Below are positions 53,248-62,198 of a DNA stretch of 64,000 bases, piece by piece. A program made the translations under genes and the position numbers. This DNA comes from Myxococcota bacterium. GTDB taxonomy: Bacteria > Myxococcota_A > Polyangia > Palsa-1104 > JAEUJZ01. Position 1 is the stretch's first letter. The number at the start of each line of letters is the position of its first letter. The DNA lies in the NCBI GenBank assembly GCA_025057315.1, contig JANWXW010000154.1, positions 62,001 through 126,000 of the forward strand, given 5' to 3'. The notes under the pieces are model-generated. The model did no database searches. It was not told where the DNA came from and saw only the letters and a list, made by a program, of their open reading frames with translations.

Positions 53248-55425
53248 ATGCACGTGGCCCCGTTGTTTCTGTCGCTCCAGGTCTTGTTGTGGCATGCCTA
53301 TACGGGCGCAGAGGAGCAAGCGCTGGAGGCCGTGGTGCGGCATTGGAACGCCACGCCCCAGGGCGCACGGGCACCCGTGCAGGCCGTCGCCATCCCCTAC
53401 AGCAGCTTCGCCGACAAGCTACAGGCCGCCATCCCCCGTGGCCATGGTCCGGACCTATTCATCGCCGCCCATGATCTGCTGGGCGACTGGGTACGCCGCG
53501 GTCTGGTGCGCCCGCTAGACGACCTGCCCGCCGCGGCGGCTGCACTCGCCGGCCTGTTGCCACAGACCGTGCCACCGCTGCGCCTGGAGGGCCGCCTGTA
53601 TGGTTTGCCGCTGGCGTGGAAGGGACTGCTCCTATTCTATCGTCCAGATCTGGTCGCCAGCCCTCCGCAAACCACCGATGAGCTCATCGAGCTCTGTCGT
53701 CGCTTTCGCGAGGGTCCAACGGGCCCGCGGCGCTACGGTCTGGTCTACGAGGCTGGTGCTTACTTTTACCATGCGGCTTGGCTGCACGGCTTCGGCGGCG
53801 CCATCTTCCCCCCCGGCTCCTCCCGGCCGCGCCTGGACACCGTCGAGCAACAGCGTGCCCTGGAGTTTGTCCAAGGCCTGGTCCAGCGCGGCGACATCCC
53901 CGAGGAGACCAGCTTTGCTCTGGTGTCACAACTCTTCAACCAGGGACGCGCGGCCGTGGCCCTCAGTGGCCCCTGGTTTCTCGGCCAAATCGAGCCGGGC
54001 GTGCCCTACCGTGTAGCCCCGCTGCCACGCGTGTCCGCCACGGGTCGGCCCGCAGCCGGTCTGACCAGCATCGAGGCTGGCTTCCTGAACGCCCACAGCA
54101 TGCAGCCAGAGCAGGCGGTGGCCTTCCTGGCCTATCTGGCGGGGCCCGAAGCTGCGCGCGAGCGTGCCCTGCGGGGCCGTCAGGCCGTCACCGCCGTTGC
54201 GACATGGGACGATCCGGCCGTGCGCGCCGACGCCGTGCTGATGGCCCAGTTTGCCCAGCGCAATGAGCTGGTGCCGACCGACACCCGCCCTGCGATGCGA
54301 GCATTTTGGGAAGCAGGCAACAAGGCCCTGCGTGCTGTGCTGCGCGGCGCCCAGAGCCCGGAGCAGGCACTGCGCCAAGCCGACCAGTATTTGCTCACCC
54401 TGCTCACCCCGCTGCCGCCCAGCCGCCCCCGCGGGCCCTTTATGGCCGGGCTGGGTCTGCTGGCCTTGTGCGGTGCGCTGCTCCTTGTCCGGCGCGCGAG
54501 CCGACCCCAACTCGCCGAGATCATTCGCCAGCGCAGTGCGTATCTTTACCTTCTGCCCGCGACCCTGAGCATGATGATGTTGGTCTTTGTTCCCTTTCTG
54601 GTGGGCGCGGCCCTGTCCCTGTACGCGCAGGAGGAGAGCGGGCAGTGGCGTTTTGTGGGCCTGGCCAACTTCGCCGACATTCTCCTTCTGCGCCATCACC
54701 CCCTGACCTCACCGCTCAGCTTCTATTACACCCTGGCAGTGACCGTGCTGTGGACCGTGCTCAACGTTGCGCTGCACGTGGTCATCGGCGGCAGCCTGGC
54801 ATTGCTCTTGCGCGACCCGTTGCTGCGGCTGCGGGGTGTGTACCGCACGCTGCTCATTGTGCCCTGGGCCGTACCCAACTACATCACGGCCCTCATCTGG
54901 AAGGGCATGTTCAACCGCCAGCTTGGCGCCGTCAACGGCATCTTGGTCTGGCTGGGCCTGGAGCCGGTTTCGTGGTTTTCGCGCTTCTGGACGGCGCTGT
55001 CGGCCAACGTGGCCACCAACGTCTGGCTAGGGTTCCCCTTCATGATGGTGGTGGCGTTGGGCCACCTGGCTCAGATCCCGCAAGAGGTAGAGGAGGCCGC
55101 GCGGCTGGACGGGGCTGGGCGCTGGGGGCGGCTCCGCCATGTCGTGCTGCCGCTTCTTCTGCCCGCGATGCTGCCCTCGGTGCTTCTGGGTGCCGTGTGG
55201 ACCTTTAATATGTTCAACGTGGTTTTCCTCGTCTCGGGGGGCGAGCCCGAGGGGGCCACCGAGATCTTGGTCTCTGAGGCCTACCGCTGGGCCTTCACGC
55301 GCGGACACAGGTATGGCTACGCGGCGGCCTACGCGGTGCTCATCTTCCTGCTGCTGGCAGTACAGACTGCTCTTATACGACGCGCTGCTTCCCGCGGGCA
55401 GCAAGCGAGTTTGCACCTTCGCTGA
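53248..55425 (+). CDS. ABC sugar transporter: solute-binding protein fused to MalF-type permease
   Basis: The 725-residue protein joins two normally separate polypeptides. Residues 1-395 are a maltose-type extracellular solute-binding domain (LLWHAYTGAEEQALEAVV, GRLYGLPLAWKGLLLFYRPDL, RAAVALSGPWFLGQ). A membrane helix near 402-420 leads to a MalF-like permease (445-720) with the EAA motif EEAARLDGAGRWGRLRHVVLP near residue 613. The lack of an obvious cleavable signal fits a tethered receptor. Such fusions keep a dedicated receptor next to the channel. No MalG or MalK gene is adjacent, so partners must be elsewhere. Likely sugar/oligosaccharide uptake. Confidence 0.88.
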   Translation: MHVAPLFLSLQVLLWHAYTGAEEQALEAVVRHWNATPQGARAPVQAVAIPYSSFADKLQAAIPRGHGPDLFIAAHDLLGDWVRRGLVRPLDDLPAAAAALAGLLPQTVPPLRLEGRLYGLPLAWKGLLLFYRPDLVASPPQTTDELIELCRRFREGPTGPRRYGLVYEAGAYFYHAAWLHGFGGAIFPPGSSRPRLDTVEQQRALEFVQGLVQRGDIPEETSFALVSQLFNQGRAAVALSGPWFLGQIEPGVPYRVAPLPRVSATGRPAAGLTSIEAGFLNAHSMQPEQAVAFLAYLAGPEAARERALRGRQAVTAVATWDDPAVRADAVLMAQFAQRNELVPTDTRPAMRAFWEAGNKALRAVLRGAQSPEQALRQADQYLLTLLTPLPPSRPRGPFMAGLGLLALCGALLLVRRASRPQLAEIIRQRSAYLYLLPATLSMMMLVFVPFLVGAALSLYAQEESGQWRFVGLANFADILLLRHHPLTSPLSFYYTLAVTVLWTVLNVALHVVIGGSLALLLRDPLLRLRGVYRTLLIVPWAVPNYITALIWKGMFNRQLGAVNGILVWLGLEPVSWFSRFWTALSANVATNVWLGFPFMMVVALGHLAQIPQEVEEAARLDGAGRWGRLRHVVLPLLLPAMLPSVLLGAVWTFNMFNVVFLVSGGEPEGATEILVSEAYRWAFTRGHRYGYAAAYAVLIFLLLAVQTALIRRAASRGQQASLHLR

Positions 55426-55517
55426 AAGCCGCCATCCGCCACGCAGGGCTGTTTGGCAATTTTATCATAGATAGAAAAGAAATCTAGAGAATTCTCAGGA
55501 CGGGGTGGTATCCGCGC

Positions 55518-56228
55518 TCAAATGCAGGCGGGGCCCGCGCCGCAGCGCTGCGATAGGAGCCAGGGCAGCAGATCGGGCTCGCCGCAGGCGCGTTCCCAGC
55601 AGGCATGCCCCTCGTCGGGATACTCCGAGTAGCGCGGTGCGCCTCCGGCTGCACGCAGGGCGGCGACCATCTCGCGCGAGCGGGACACGGGCACAACCTC
55701 GTCCAGGGCACCGTGAAAGATCCATTGGGGCAGCCGGGCAATGGCCGCCGCGCGGCTCACGTCACCGCCGCCGCAGATGGGCACAGCAGCGGCGAAGCGA
55801 TCCGGACGGCGCATGACGGCATCCCACACCCCGTAGCCGCCCATGGACAGGCCGACCAGGTAGCACCGCCTGACATCCAGGCCAAGCTCGGTGGTCAGGG
55901 CATCCACCAGCAGCAAGGCGGTGGCCAGCGGCATGGACGGCACCGGCGGCTGGCGGTGGACCTTGGCCTCCCATGGCACCTCGACCCAGCGCTGTCCAGC
56001 GGGGCACTGGGGCGCGACGATCGCGCAGGGCAGTCGACGCAGGGCCAAGCCCTCGGCGAGACGCTGCACGCCGTGGCGGAGCTGGGCCATGTTGTCCTGA
56101 CCGCGTTCGCCGGCCCCGTGCAGGAACAGCAGCAGCGGCAGCCCATCAGGTGGCGCCGGCCCCGGCGGTACGTGCAGCCGGTAAGGCAGCGGGCCAGCCG
56201 GCCCCACAAAGATCCGCGGCACGAACAT
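55518..56228 (-). CDS. Alpha/beta hydrolase (esterase/PHB-depolymerase-like)
   Basis: The 236-residue protein has the oxyanion region LLLFLHGAGERG, nucleophile elbow GLSMGG (Ser), an Asp in HGALDEVVPV and a His in DEGHACWERAC, i.e. a complete Ser-Asp-His triad. The order and spacing resemble dienelactone-hydrolase and poly(3-hydroxybutyrate) depolymerase-like esterases. There is no signal peptide, so a cytoplasmic esterase is expected. With phaR in the window, a PHB-related role is conceivable but not shown. Confidence 0.88.
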   Translation of the reverse strand: MFVPRIFVGPAGPLPYRLHVPPGPAPPDGLPLLLFLHGAGERGQDNMAQLRHGVQRLAEGLALRRLPCAIVAPQCPAGQRWVEVPWEAKVHRQPPVPSMPLATALLLVDALTTELGLDVRRCYLVGLSMGGYGVWDAVMRRPDRFAAAVPICGGGDVSRAAAIARLPQWIFHGALDEVVPVSRSREMVAALRAAGGAPRYSEYPDEGHACWERACGEPDLLPWLLSQRCGAGPACI

Positions 56229-56719
56229 GCCCTCAGGTTACCGCCGTGGTGGGGTTTCGCCCCAACACAATCCCGGGGGACCCCACCGCTCCGAAGTGGC
56301 TGCGGTGGCATCTTGCTGGCAGCGGAGCCCGGGCCGCGCGGGTTACCGCGCGCCTGTCCGGTGTCCTTCCGTCCGCCTCTAGCCGCATAGGAGCCGAGGG
56401 AGGGCAGTCGGCGCGCCTGGGAGGCAGCCACCATGGCCTCACCATGGCGGTGGATGGGGAGAAGACGTCGTTGTCGGCTCCGTGAGCGGTTCGATGGACC
56501 GGGACGGCGGCAGGCTGCCCGCGGCGAAAATGGACCCCTCTGTGCGCTGCTCCGCTGCTGACGGACGGCCGGTGTGGTCGCGGCGCTAGGCCAGCAGGGG
56601 AGACAAGCAGGGCACGGGACGGTGGATGGGGAGGTGGCGATGATCGGCTTCCATCTTCATCTAGGCATCCAGGGCCCGATGACCCTTGGCAGCAAGACCC
56701 CAGGGCACGGCGCGCACCC
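56229..56719. other. 491-base stretch without an assignable gene
   Basis: Short frames exist on both strands but lack sensible composition. Some text resembles decayed coding or repeats of GC-rich leader DNA. It lies between two genes on the same (minus) strand, upstream of the hydrolase, and may carry its promoter. I see no strong promoter or hairpin. Confidence 0.35.
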
Positions 56720-57829
56720 TCAGCGACGCGTTCCTGCTGCGCCCCTAGCCAAGACATACCAGGCCGTGGCCATTGGCAGGCCGGTCAGCAGCACCAGCGG
56801 CAGCAGCGGCTGCACAAGCACGCCGGCCCCGGCCAGGGGCCCCAGGGCGAGCAGCGCCACCAGGCGTACCCGCACATACCCCCACAGCCAGCTCGCTGGC
56901 AGAAGCGGCAGCAGCAGGTCCGTGGGCCACAGGCAGAGCAGGGCCTCGTTCCAGCGCAGTTCCGGAAAGCTGGACAGCACGGCCAGGCCCCAGAGCAGGA
57001 CGCCACCCAGTCCGAGCACAGCTGCGGCCGGAGCCAGTGCCAGGCGGCCCGTGCGTCGCAGGGCAAGCGTCACCAACGCCAGCAGGAGACCGGTCCCCCC
57101 CAGAGCCAGCTGGGCCAGCCTCGTGCTGCCTCCGGGGAGCGGGGCCTTGCGGGCATACACCACCTCCGGCTCGGCTCCCAGGCGCGCCGCCACCTCACGG
57201 CGGAGCACCTCGGGCAGGAACATCGCCTGCCAGGGCGAGGTGCGGGCATCGGCAGAGCGGCCCAGGAGCAGCTCCGCCGCCAGCAGCAGGGGCAGGTCGC
57301 CGGCAAAGCCGGAGCGGGCGTAGCTGCGAAAGGTCGGTCCCTGCGCGGTCTGCGCGCCGCGGGACAGGGCCCCCCCCGTGACGCGGTCCAGCAGATCGCG
57401 GATGCGGGTGGTGCAGTTGTCGTAAAAGTGGTGGTAGCGGTAATAGCGCACCGACTGTGCCGTGGATGCCTCCAGGGCCGCCGCGAGTTGCCGCGCCTGC
57501 TGCGGGGGCAACCGCAGCCGCTGCCGATAGAGGGTCCGGTCCTGCGCCACATAGAAGGCCACCATGCGCGGCAGGTCCTGCACCGACACCCAGAACAGGG
57601 CCCGCCCGCGCACAAAGCTCCAGGTCAGCGGCACCGGTGTGCTGAAGTCGGCCGTGCCGTAGTTGTAGCACCGCCCTTGAGGTGTCTTCTCGTCGGTGAC
57701 GCAGATGGCGGCATGGCCAAAGCGGGTAAATACCTCCTCCCCCGGCCCCATGGTATATAAGTCAATCTCAGGGGGTGGCGCCTGGGCTTGGACCACGGCG
57801 GGTAGGAGCAGCAGCAGGGCAGCTCTCAT
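56720..57829 (-). CDS. DUF4105 domain membrane protein
   Basis: The 369-residue protein has a signal peptide (residues 1-16), a DUF4105 domain (about 20-220) with the hallmark FTRFGHAAICV, CYNYGTADF and YHHFYDNCTTRIRDLLDRV, and five C-terminal membrane helices (about 245-365). The conserved H/N/C residues have suggested a papain/NlpC-like catalytic or lipid-related role, but biochemistry is not settled to my knowledge. ATG 57829 has an upstream array of three TGTCGCAGG repeats (in the opposite orientation) within 60 bases. Confidence 0.88.
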   Translation of the reverse strand: MRAALLLLLPAVVQAQAPPPEIDLYTMGPGEEVFTRFGHAAICVTDEKTPQGRCYNYGTADFSTPVPLTWSFVRGRALFWVSVQDLPRMVAFYVAQDRTLYRQRLRLPPQQARQLAAALEASTAQSVRYYRYHHFYDNCTTRIRDLLDRVTGGALSRGAQTAQGPTFRSYARSGFAGDLPLLLAAELLLGRSADARTSPWQAMFLPEVLRREVAARLGAEPEVVYARKAPLPGGSTRLAQLALGGTGLLLALVTLALRRTGRLALAPAAAVLGLGGVLLWGLAVLSSFPELRWNEALLCLWPTDLLLPLLPASWLWGYVRVRLVALLALGPLAGAGVLVQPLLPLVLLTGLPMATAWYVLARGAAGTRR

Positions 57830-57854
57830 CCGGAGGTCAGTGTACAACGGGACA

Positions 57855-57888
57855 TGTCGCAGGCGACCTCTGTCGCAGGTGTCGCAGG
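57855..57888 (+). repeat. Three TGTCGCAGG direct repeats upstream of DUF4105 gene
   Basis: TGTCGCAGG occurs at 57855-57863, 57871-57879 and 57880-57888, spaced 16 and 9 bases apart, beginning 26 bases upstream of ATG 57829. On the gene's strand they read CCTGCGACA. Repeated short sites this close to a start are typical of regulator binding, so an operator array is the best guess. Confidence 0.5.
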
Positions 57889-58165
57889 CCCCTTCCGCGG
57901 GCTGACCTGCGCCCGGGGGCGGGGTCCGCCGTGTCCGGTAGAGGCCGGATGTGCCTGATTTCCCTTGCGTTTTGTACCACCCTGGTGCGGGATGTGGGCC
58001 GAGCGCATCCCCTCCGACTTGGGACGCGGCAGCACCTCCCAGCGCATGGGACCGCAGGAGCCGCATGCGCGGACCCTTGGACAAGCTGTGGGAAAACCTG
58101 TGATTTTTTAATAATTATTCAATGAATTCAATAGGTTATTGGAGATGATGAACATGTAGGCAGCC

Positions 58166-58200
58166 CTCCGCCCAAGGCGGAGACGCACGCACACTGCGTG
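58166..58200 (+). promoter_or_regulatory. Two small hairpins in the leader of the cytochrome gene
   Basis: CTCCGCC-CAA-GGCGGAG (58166-58182, 7-bp stem) is followed after three bases by CACGCA-CAC-TGCGTG (58186-58200, 6-bp stem). They lie 40-75 bases before the ATG, upstream of the TATAAT box. They could terminate read-through transcription or form a binding site. Confidence 0.4.
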
Positions 58201-58227
58201 ATTCATTTCGTAACTAAAAATACGAAC

Positions 58228-58233
58228 TATAAT
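58228..58233 (+). promoter_or_regulatory. TATAAT -10 candidate seven bases before cytochrome start
   Basis: TATAAT at 58228-58233 lies only seven bases before ATG 58241, so transcription would start at or next to the initiation codon, i.e. a leaderless mRNA. No good -35 is seen (TTTCGT at 58206 would give 16-base spacing). Confidence 0.45.
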
Positions 58234-58240
58234 TTCTATT

Positions 58241-59335
58241 ATGGATGTTGTCCGCCTTCATGTGGCCCCCTGGGCTCTGTTGCTGTGCGCCTCCTGCCTG
58301 GACTTCTCCCCGGACCCCCCCCTTCCAGAGGCGCCGCGGCCGCCCTCCCCGCCGCAGCCCCAGACCGGGCGCGGCGTGCGGACCTTCCCGCCCATCGTCG
58401 AGCTGACGTTGCCTGGCCGGCCGCCACCTCGCCTGTCGCAGACCGGACTGTACTCGGACATTGCGCGCAAGACGCTGGCGCCGGGCGTGGAGCTGTTCCG
58501 GCCGCGCTATGAGCTGTGGTCCGACGGGGCGGCCAAAACGCGCTGGGTGCTGCTACCGCCCGGGGCGAAGATCGACACGCAGCGCATGGACCGCTGGCAT
58601 TTTCCCGTCGGCATCAAGCTCTGGAAGGAGTTCACCAAGGACGGCAAGCGCCTGGAGACGCGCATGCTGTGGAAGCGGGCCGAGCCGAGCTTCCACGACC
58701 CGGGCTGGGAGATGCAGACCTACGTCTGGGACGAGACCGAAAGCGAGGCGTTTCTGGACCAAGACGGCGTGGTGGATGCGCGCGGCACAGACCACGAGGT
58801 GCCACGTCAGATCGACTGCAACCGCTGCCACCGCGTGGAGTTCGAGGCGCCGCTCGGCTTCGATGCCGTACAACTGAGCGGCGACGGGCCGGGCTTGCGC
58901 CTGCGCGATCTCGTGCTGCGAGGCGTGCTCACCGTGCCGCCGCCCTCGGCCGATGGGTACACGATTCCGGGGGATGCCACCGCGCGTGCGGCGCTGGGCT
59001 ACCTGCACGCCAACTGCGGCAGCTGCCATGCGCCCGACTCGGACGTGTTTCGCGACATCGACATGTCGCTGCGCCTGGAGGTCGGCAAGCTCACGACGGT
59101 CACCGAGACACCGACCTACTTGACGACGGTGGAGCGCCGGACCACCAGCATCAAGGCCGGCGCTGCGGGGCGCATTCGCATCCGGCGTGGCAACCCCCTG
59201 GAGAGCGAGGTATACCAACGCATGGGCATCCGCATGGTCGGCCCGGAGTCGCTGATGATGCCGCCGCTTGCCTCCCACACCGTAGACGAGGAGGGACGGC
59301 GCCAGGTGGCAGACTGGATCCGGACCTTGCCATGA
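58241..59335 (+). CDS. Lipoprotein diheme-type cytochrome c-like protein
   Basis: The 364-residue protein has a lipobox LLCASC (Cys near residue 19). Two heme-c binding motifs are present: CNRCH (193-197) and CGSCH (259-263), separated by about 62 residues, with candidate distal methionines such as those in VGPESLMMPP. A beta-rich N-terminal half precedes them (WSDGAAKTRWVLLPPGAKI). Similar proteins in Myxococcota and planctomycetes occur beside redox enzymes. It likely carries electrons in the periplasm. Its stop overlaps the ferredoxin start (ATGA). Confidence 0.85.
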   Translation: MDVVRLHVAPWALLLCASCLDFSPDPPLPEAPRPPSPPQPQTGRGVRTFPPIVELTLPGRPPPRLSQTGLYSDIARKTLAPGVELFRPRYELWSDGAAKTRWVLLPPGAKIDTQRMDRWHFPVGIKLWKEFTKDGKRLETRMLWKRAEPSFHDPGWEMQTYVWDETESEAFLDQDGVVDARGTDHEVPRQIDCNRCHRVEFEAPLGFDAVQLSGDGPGLRLRDLVLRGVLTVPPPSADGYTIPGDATARAALGYLHANCGSCHAPDSDVFRDIDMSLRLEVGKLTTVTETPTYLTTVERRTTSIKAGAAGRIRIRRGNPLESEVYQRMGIRMVGPESLMMPPLASHTVDEEGRRQVADWIRTLP

Positions 59336-59907
59336 GCGGACGGGATCTGACGCGGCGCCAGCTCTTCGGTCTGTTCCGGCTGAGGCCCGAGCCAGCTGCT
59401 CCGCCCCCGCGCCCCCTGCGCCATCCGGGGCTGCCGCCGCCGCTGCGGCCGCCTGGCGCCCTCGACGAGGAGCGGCTGGCCGACACGTGCCGTCGCTGCG
59501 GCGAGTGTGTCAGGGCCTGTCCTGTCGGGGCCATCTTGCCTCTGGGGGAGGAGTATGGCCCATGGGCCGGCACACCGCACATTGTGGCCCGCAAGCAGCC
59601 CTGCGTGATCTGCGAGGGGCTGCGTTGCACCGCCGTGTGCCCGACGGGGGCGCTGCGGCCTCTGGCTGCACCCGCCGAGGTCGCCATGGGGCATGCCTTC
59701 CGCGACTGGCAGCGGTGCCAGGCCTTCTGGGGCACGCCGTGTGACGACTGCCGCCGCGCCTGCCCGGTGCCCGGTGCAATCTATGTGGACTCCCATGACC
59801 ACCCGCACGTGGACACGCTCGTGTGCGTCGGCTGTGGGCGGTGCGAGCAGGCCTGCCCCATGGAGCCACCGGCCATCGTCGTGCGGCCAGCTACAGAGCA
59901 GGGTTAA
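59332..59907 (+). CDS. Four-cluster ferredoxin (MauM/NapG-like)
   Basis: The 191-residue protein has four cysteine groups of the [4Fe-4S] type: CRRCGECVRACP, CVICEGLRCTAVCP, CQAFWGTPCDDCRRACP and CVGCGRCEQACP, as in MauM/NapG-type periplasm-linked ferredoxins. The N-terminus (SGRDLTRRQLFGLFRL) is basic and could be a twin-arginine-like export signal (RRQLF), which fits the TatA gene elsewhere in the window; the hydrophobic core is short, so export is uncertain. It overlaps the cytochrome gene by four bases and probably accepts or donates electrons to it. Third group spacing is unusual. Confidence 0.9.
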   Translation: MSGRDLTRRQLFGLFRLRPEPAAPPPRPLRHPGLPPPLRPPGALDEERLADTCRRCGECVRACPVGAILPLGEEYGPWAGTPHIVARKQPCVICEGLRCTAVCPTGALRPLAAPAEVAMGHAFRDWQRCQAFWGTPCDDCRRACPVPGAIYVDSHDHPHVDTLVCVGCGRCEQACPMEPPAIVVRPATEQG

Positions 59908-59946
59908 CAACAGGAGGCCCACCGGATAACGTAGGACAGCGTCCTG

Positions 59947-61095
59947 ATGCGCCTCATCCTGCTCCTGGTGTTCCTGGTCCAGCCCGGCTGCTTTACCCTG
60001 CGCTACCTGGCTCGCCAGGCTGTGGACCAGCTCCAGCTCCTGCGGGAGCGGCGCCATGTGCGCGATGTTCTAAGCGACCCACAGACCGACGTGTTCCTGC
60101 GCGAGCGGCTCCAGCTCGCCCTGGAGGTGCGGGACTTCGGCGTGGAGGTGCTCGGTCTGCGCGGGGGAGGGGAGTTTACGCGCTTTATCGACCGGCGCGG
60201 CGCAGTGGCTTACAACCTGACGGCAGCTTACCAGACCCGCCTCGAGGTCCGTCAGTGGCGCTTTCCGCTCGTTGGACGCGTGCCGTATCTGGGCTTCTTT
60301 TCGCGCCAGGCAGCAGAGCAGGAGGCACAAAGGCTCCAGGCCGAGGGGTTTGATACCTACATCCGGCCGGTCGGGGCTTACTCGTCGCTGGGCTACCTGT
60401 TGTCGCCGATCTACGCGGCGATGATCTTGGAGCCGGGGCCGCGCGGCGAGCTGCGTGCCGTCGAGACGCTGCTGCATGAGATGGCCCACACCACGGCCTG
60501 GATTCGCTCCGCCTCGGACCTCAACGAGAGCTATGCCACCTTGGTGGGGCAGCGCGGCGCAGCGCTGTTCTTCGCGCAACGGGGCCGCGCGCTGCCCGGT
60601 GGAGAGGAGCGCAGCCCGCAGGACGCCGCAGCGGAGCAGGAGCGCAACCGCGCTTTTGCCGCCTGGCTGCACGAGGTGTTTCGCCAGCTGCGTGCCTTCT
60701 ACGAGCGCGCGGAGCGGGAAGGATGGCCCCGTGCCGAGGTGCTGCGCCGTCGCGAGGAGGAGTTCCGCCGCATCCAGGCATCCTACCGTGCGGCCTTCCC
60801 GCCACCCCGGTATGCTCGTCTGGCCTCAGGCCCGCTGAACAACGCCGTGCTGTTGTCTTTTGCCGTCTACCACCTGGGCAACACCGGCGAGGCCCGCCGG
60901 CGTGCCGAGGAGCAGCGACGTCTGCAGGAGGACCTGCTTGCCGCGGTGGATGGAGATCTGCGGCGCTACATCGCTCTTTATCGGCGCGCGGCCCGGCGCC
61001 CTGATGGCGCCGCCTGGCTCCGTCAGCTCGCCGGCGAATACCGACAAAGGACGGCGGCCTACTCAGGCAACGCGAAGGTCAGGCTGGCCCAGTAG
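59947..61095 (+). CDS. Putative aminopeptidase lipoprotein (PF10023-type)
   Basis: The 382-residue lipoprotein (lipobox QPGC, Cys near residue 15) belongs to the putative aminopeptidase family, with zinc motif HEMAHTT (His177, Glu178, His181) and a third ligand likely Glu194 in LNESYATLVG. Other family text: RFIDRRGAVAYNLTAAYQ and VRQWRFPLVGRVPYLGFF. The peptidase role of the family is predicted, not firmly proven. It follows the ferredoxin gene by 39 bases in the same direction and overlaps the convergent DUF4198-like gene by 37 bases. Confidence 0.87.
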   Translation: MRLILLLVFLVQPGCFTLRYLARQAVDQLQLLRERRHVRDVLSDPQTDVFLRERLQLALEVRDFGVEVLGLRGGGEFTRFIDRRGAVAYNLTAAYQTRLEVRQWRFPLVGRVPYLGFFSRQAAEQEAQRLQAEGFDTYIRPVGAYSSLGYLLSPIYAAMILEPGPRGELRAVETLLHEMAHTTAWIRSASDLNESYATLVGQRGAALFFAQRGRALPGGEERSPQDAAAEQERNRAFAAWLHEVFRQLRAFYERAEREGWPRAEVLRRREEEFRRIQASYRAAFPPPRYARLASGPLNNAVLLSFAVYHLGNTGEARRRAEEQRRLQEDLLAAVDGDLRRYIALYRRAARRPDGAAWLRQLAGEYRQRTAAYSGNAKVRLAQ

Positions 61096-61880
61096 CTGCG
61101 CCAGTCCACACCCTCCTCTTTGCCGGGCTCCATGTGCACCAGGCTCAGCATCCAGTCGCCACCCCGCGACACGGGGCAAGTGGCCTTGCCGCTGCCATCG
61201 GTGCGCACGGTGCGGCTGGCGAGGGCGGAGCGAAAGCGGTTGGCGCAAGACAGCGCCCGTCCGGCCAGCGGCTTGCCGCGAAAGAGCACCTGCACTGTCA
61301 GCGTGGTCGAGGGGGTCAGGCCATAAGGATGCTGCTGGGGCACGATCTCCAGTTCCTGGCCAACCGGCTTTTGCGCCAGCTTGTCGAGGCGATCGCCGAC
61401 CTGCAGGACGGCCTTGAGGCAACGCGAGTAGCGCTCGCGCACCGGTGCGTCCTCCCGGTCGCCGCGGGCCCGCTGCGCCAGCACATCGAAGAGGCGCTCG
61501 GCAAACAGGTATGACTCAAAACGCGAAGCAGTCAGCTCGATGTCGATGGGCGCCGCATCGAGCGCGACGATCAATGTACCGGCCGGCACACGGCCCTCCT
61601 CCAGCACCGCGATCGGCTGCTGGTCCTCGCGCAGCGCGGCCAGAAGGTCGCGCTTGCCGGCGCTGCTGTGAAGTTGCAGGCGCGAAACCGCCGCGCGGCG
61701 CCGCAGGGGCCGCAACTCCGCATCGCGCAGCCCATCGCCCGTGGCCAGGTAGAGCTTGACCCGACCAGGGGCGGGCAGGCGAAACGGCTCGGCCTCGATC
61801 CACTTGTCGTGGGCCCCAGCAGGGGGGGAAGCGAGCAGGCAGGCAAGCAGGCAGGGAGCGGCCATTCTCATGGCGCGCAT
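61059..61880 (-). CDS. Secreted DUF4198-like protein
   Basis: The 273-residue protein has a signal peptide (cleavage after AGA, about residue 22) and starts its mature part HDKWIEAEPFRLPAPG, the DUF4198 beginning, in which an N-terminal histidine may bind copper or nickel. Family text later includes VLFRGKPLAGRALSC, TDGSGKATCPVSRGGDWMLSLVHME. DUF4198 members are often near metal-uptake genes. ATG 61880 was chosen; ATG 61871 is also possible. Convergent with the aminopeptidase gene. Confidence 0.8.
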   Translation of the reverse strand: MRAMRMAAPCLLACLLASPPAGAHDKWIEAEPFRLPAPGRVKLYLATGDGLRDAELRPLRRRAAVSRLQLHSSAGKRDLLAALREDQQPIAVLEEGRVPAGTLIVALDAAPIDIELTASRFESYLFAERLFDVLAQRARGDREDAPVRERYSRCLKAVLQVGDRLDKLAQKPVGQELEIVPQQHPYGLTPSTTLTVQVLFRGKPLAGRALSCANRFRSALASRTVRTDGSGKATCPVSRGGDWMLSLVHMEPGKEEGVDWRSYWASLTFALPE

Positions 61881-62198
61881 GATGCCACGGCCGGCACGAG
61901 GGTCGGAGGAGCCATGGCCCGCCCTGGCCGGTGGTTGCGCCCGCCGATCGGGTCCGTCGGGCAAAAGCCCCCTGGTTCAGATGACCTGCCGCGGCCAGCT
62001 CCCCTCGTTGGGGTGGGCGGATGTCGGACTGCGTCCCCAGGGGGCTTATGTTTCTCTGCCCCTGGGGCGCTGCCTGGTTTGTTTATTATCTATTCCATTA
62101 TTGTAACTATGGGAACATAATTATTTTCATATGAACGGTTTCCAGACCCCATATTACCTAGGTAGTTTCTTACCGCTTGATCATCGAGGAGGATTCCG
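61881..62198. other. AT-rich divergent promoter region
   Basis: The right part (about 62080-62165) is very AT-rich for this genome and should hold the promoter of the 62199 lipoprotein, though no single -35/-10 pair stands out. A perfect 9-bp inverted repeat is at 62035-62067. No gene is seen. Confidence 0.5.
62035..62067 (+). terminator. Inverted repeat CCCCAGGGG/CCCCTGGGG
   Basis: Nine-base perfect stem (62035-62043 and 62059-62067) with a 15-base loop, followed by a T-rich stretch TTTGTTTATT from 62079. It resembles the hairpin core at 9841 (CCCCAGGG). It could stop transcription entering from upstream or be a regulator site between the divergent genes. Confidence 0.4.

Larger units (their letters stand above)
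57830..58240. other. Divergent regulatory region, AT-rich right half
   Basis: 411 bases between divergent genes hold no gene. The left part has the 9-base repeats near the DUF4105 start. The right part (about 58097-58240) is very AT-rich and contains two small hairpins and a TATAAT box. Confidence 0.55.

Noticed and set aside
56574..57323. A 249-codon plus-strand frame across the DUF4105 gene
   Set aside because: It is a Ser/Arg/Pro-rich mirror of the DUF4105 frame, whose family motifs are on the minus strand.
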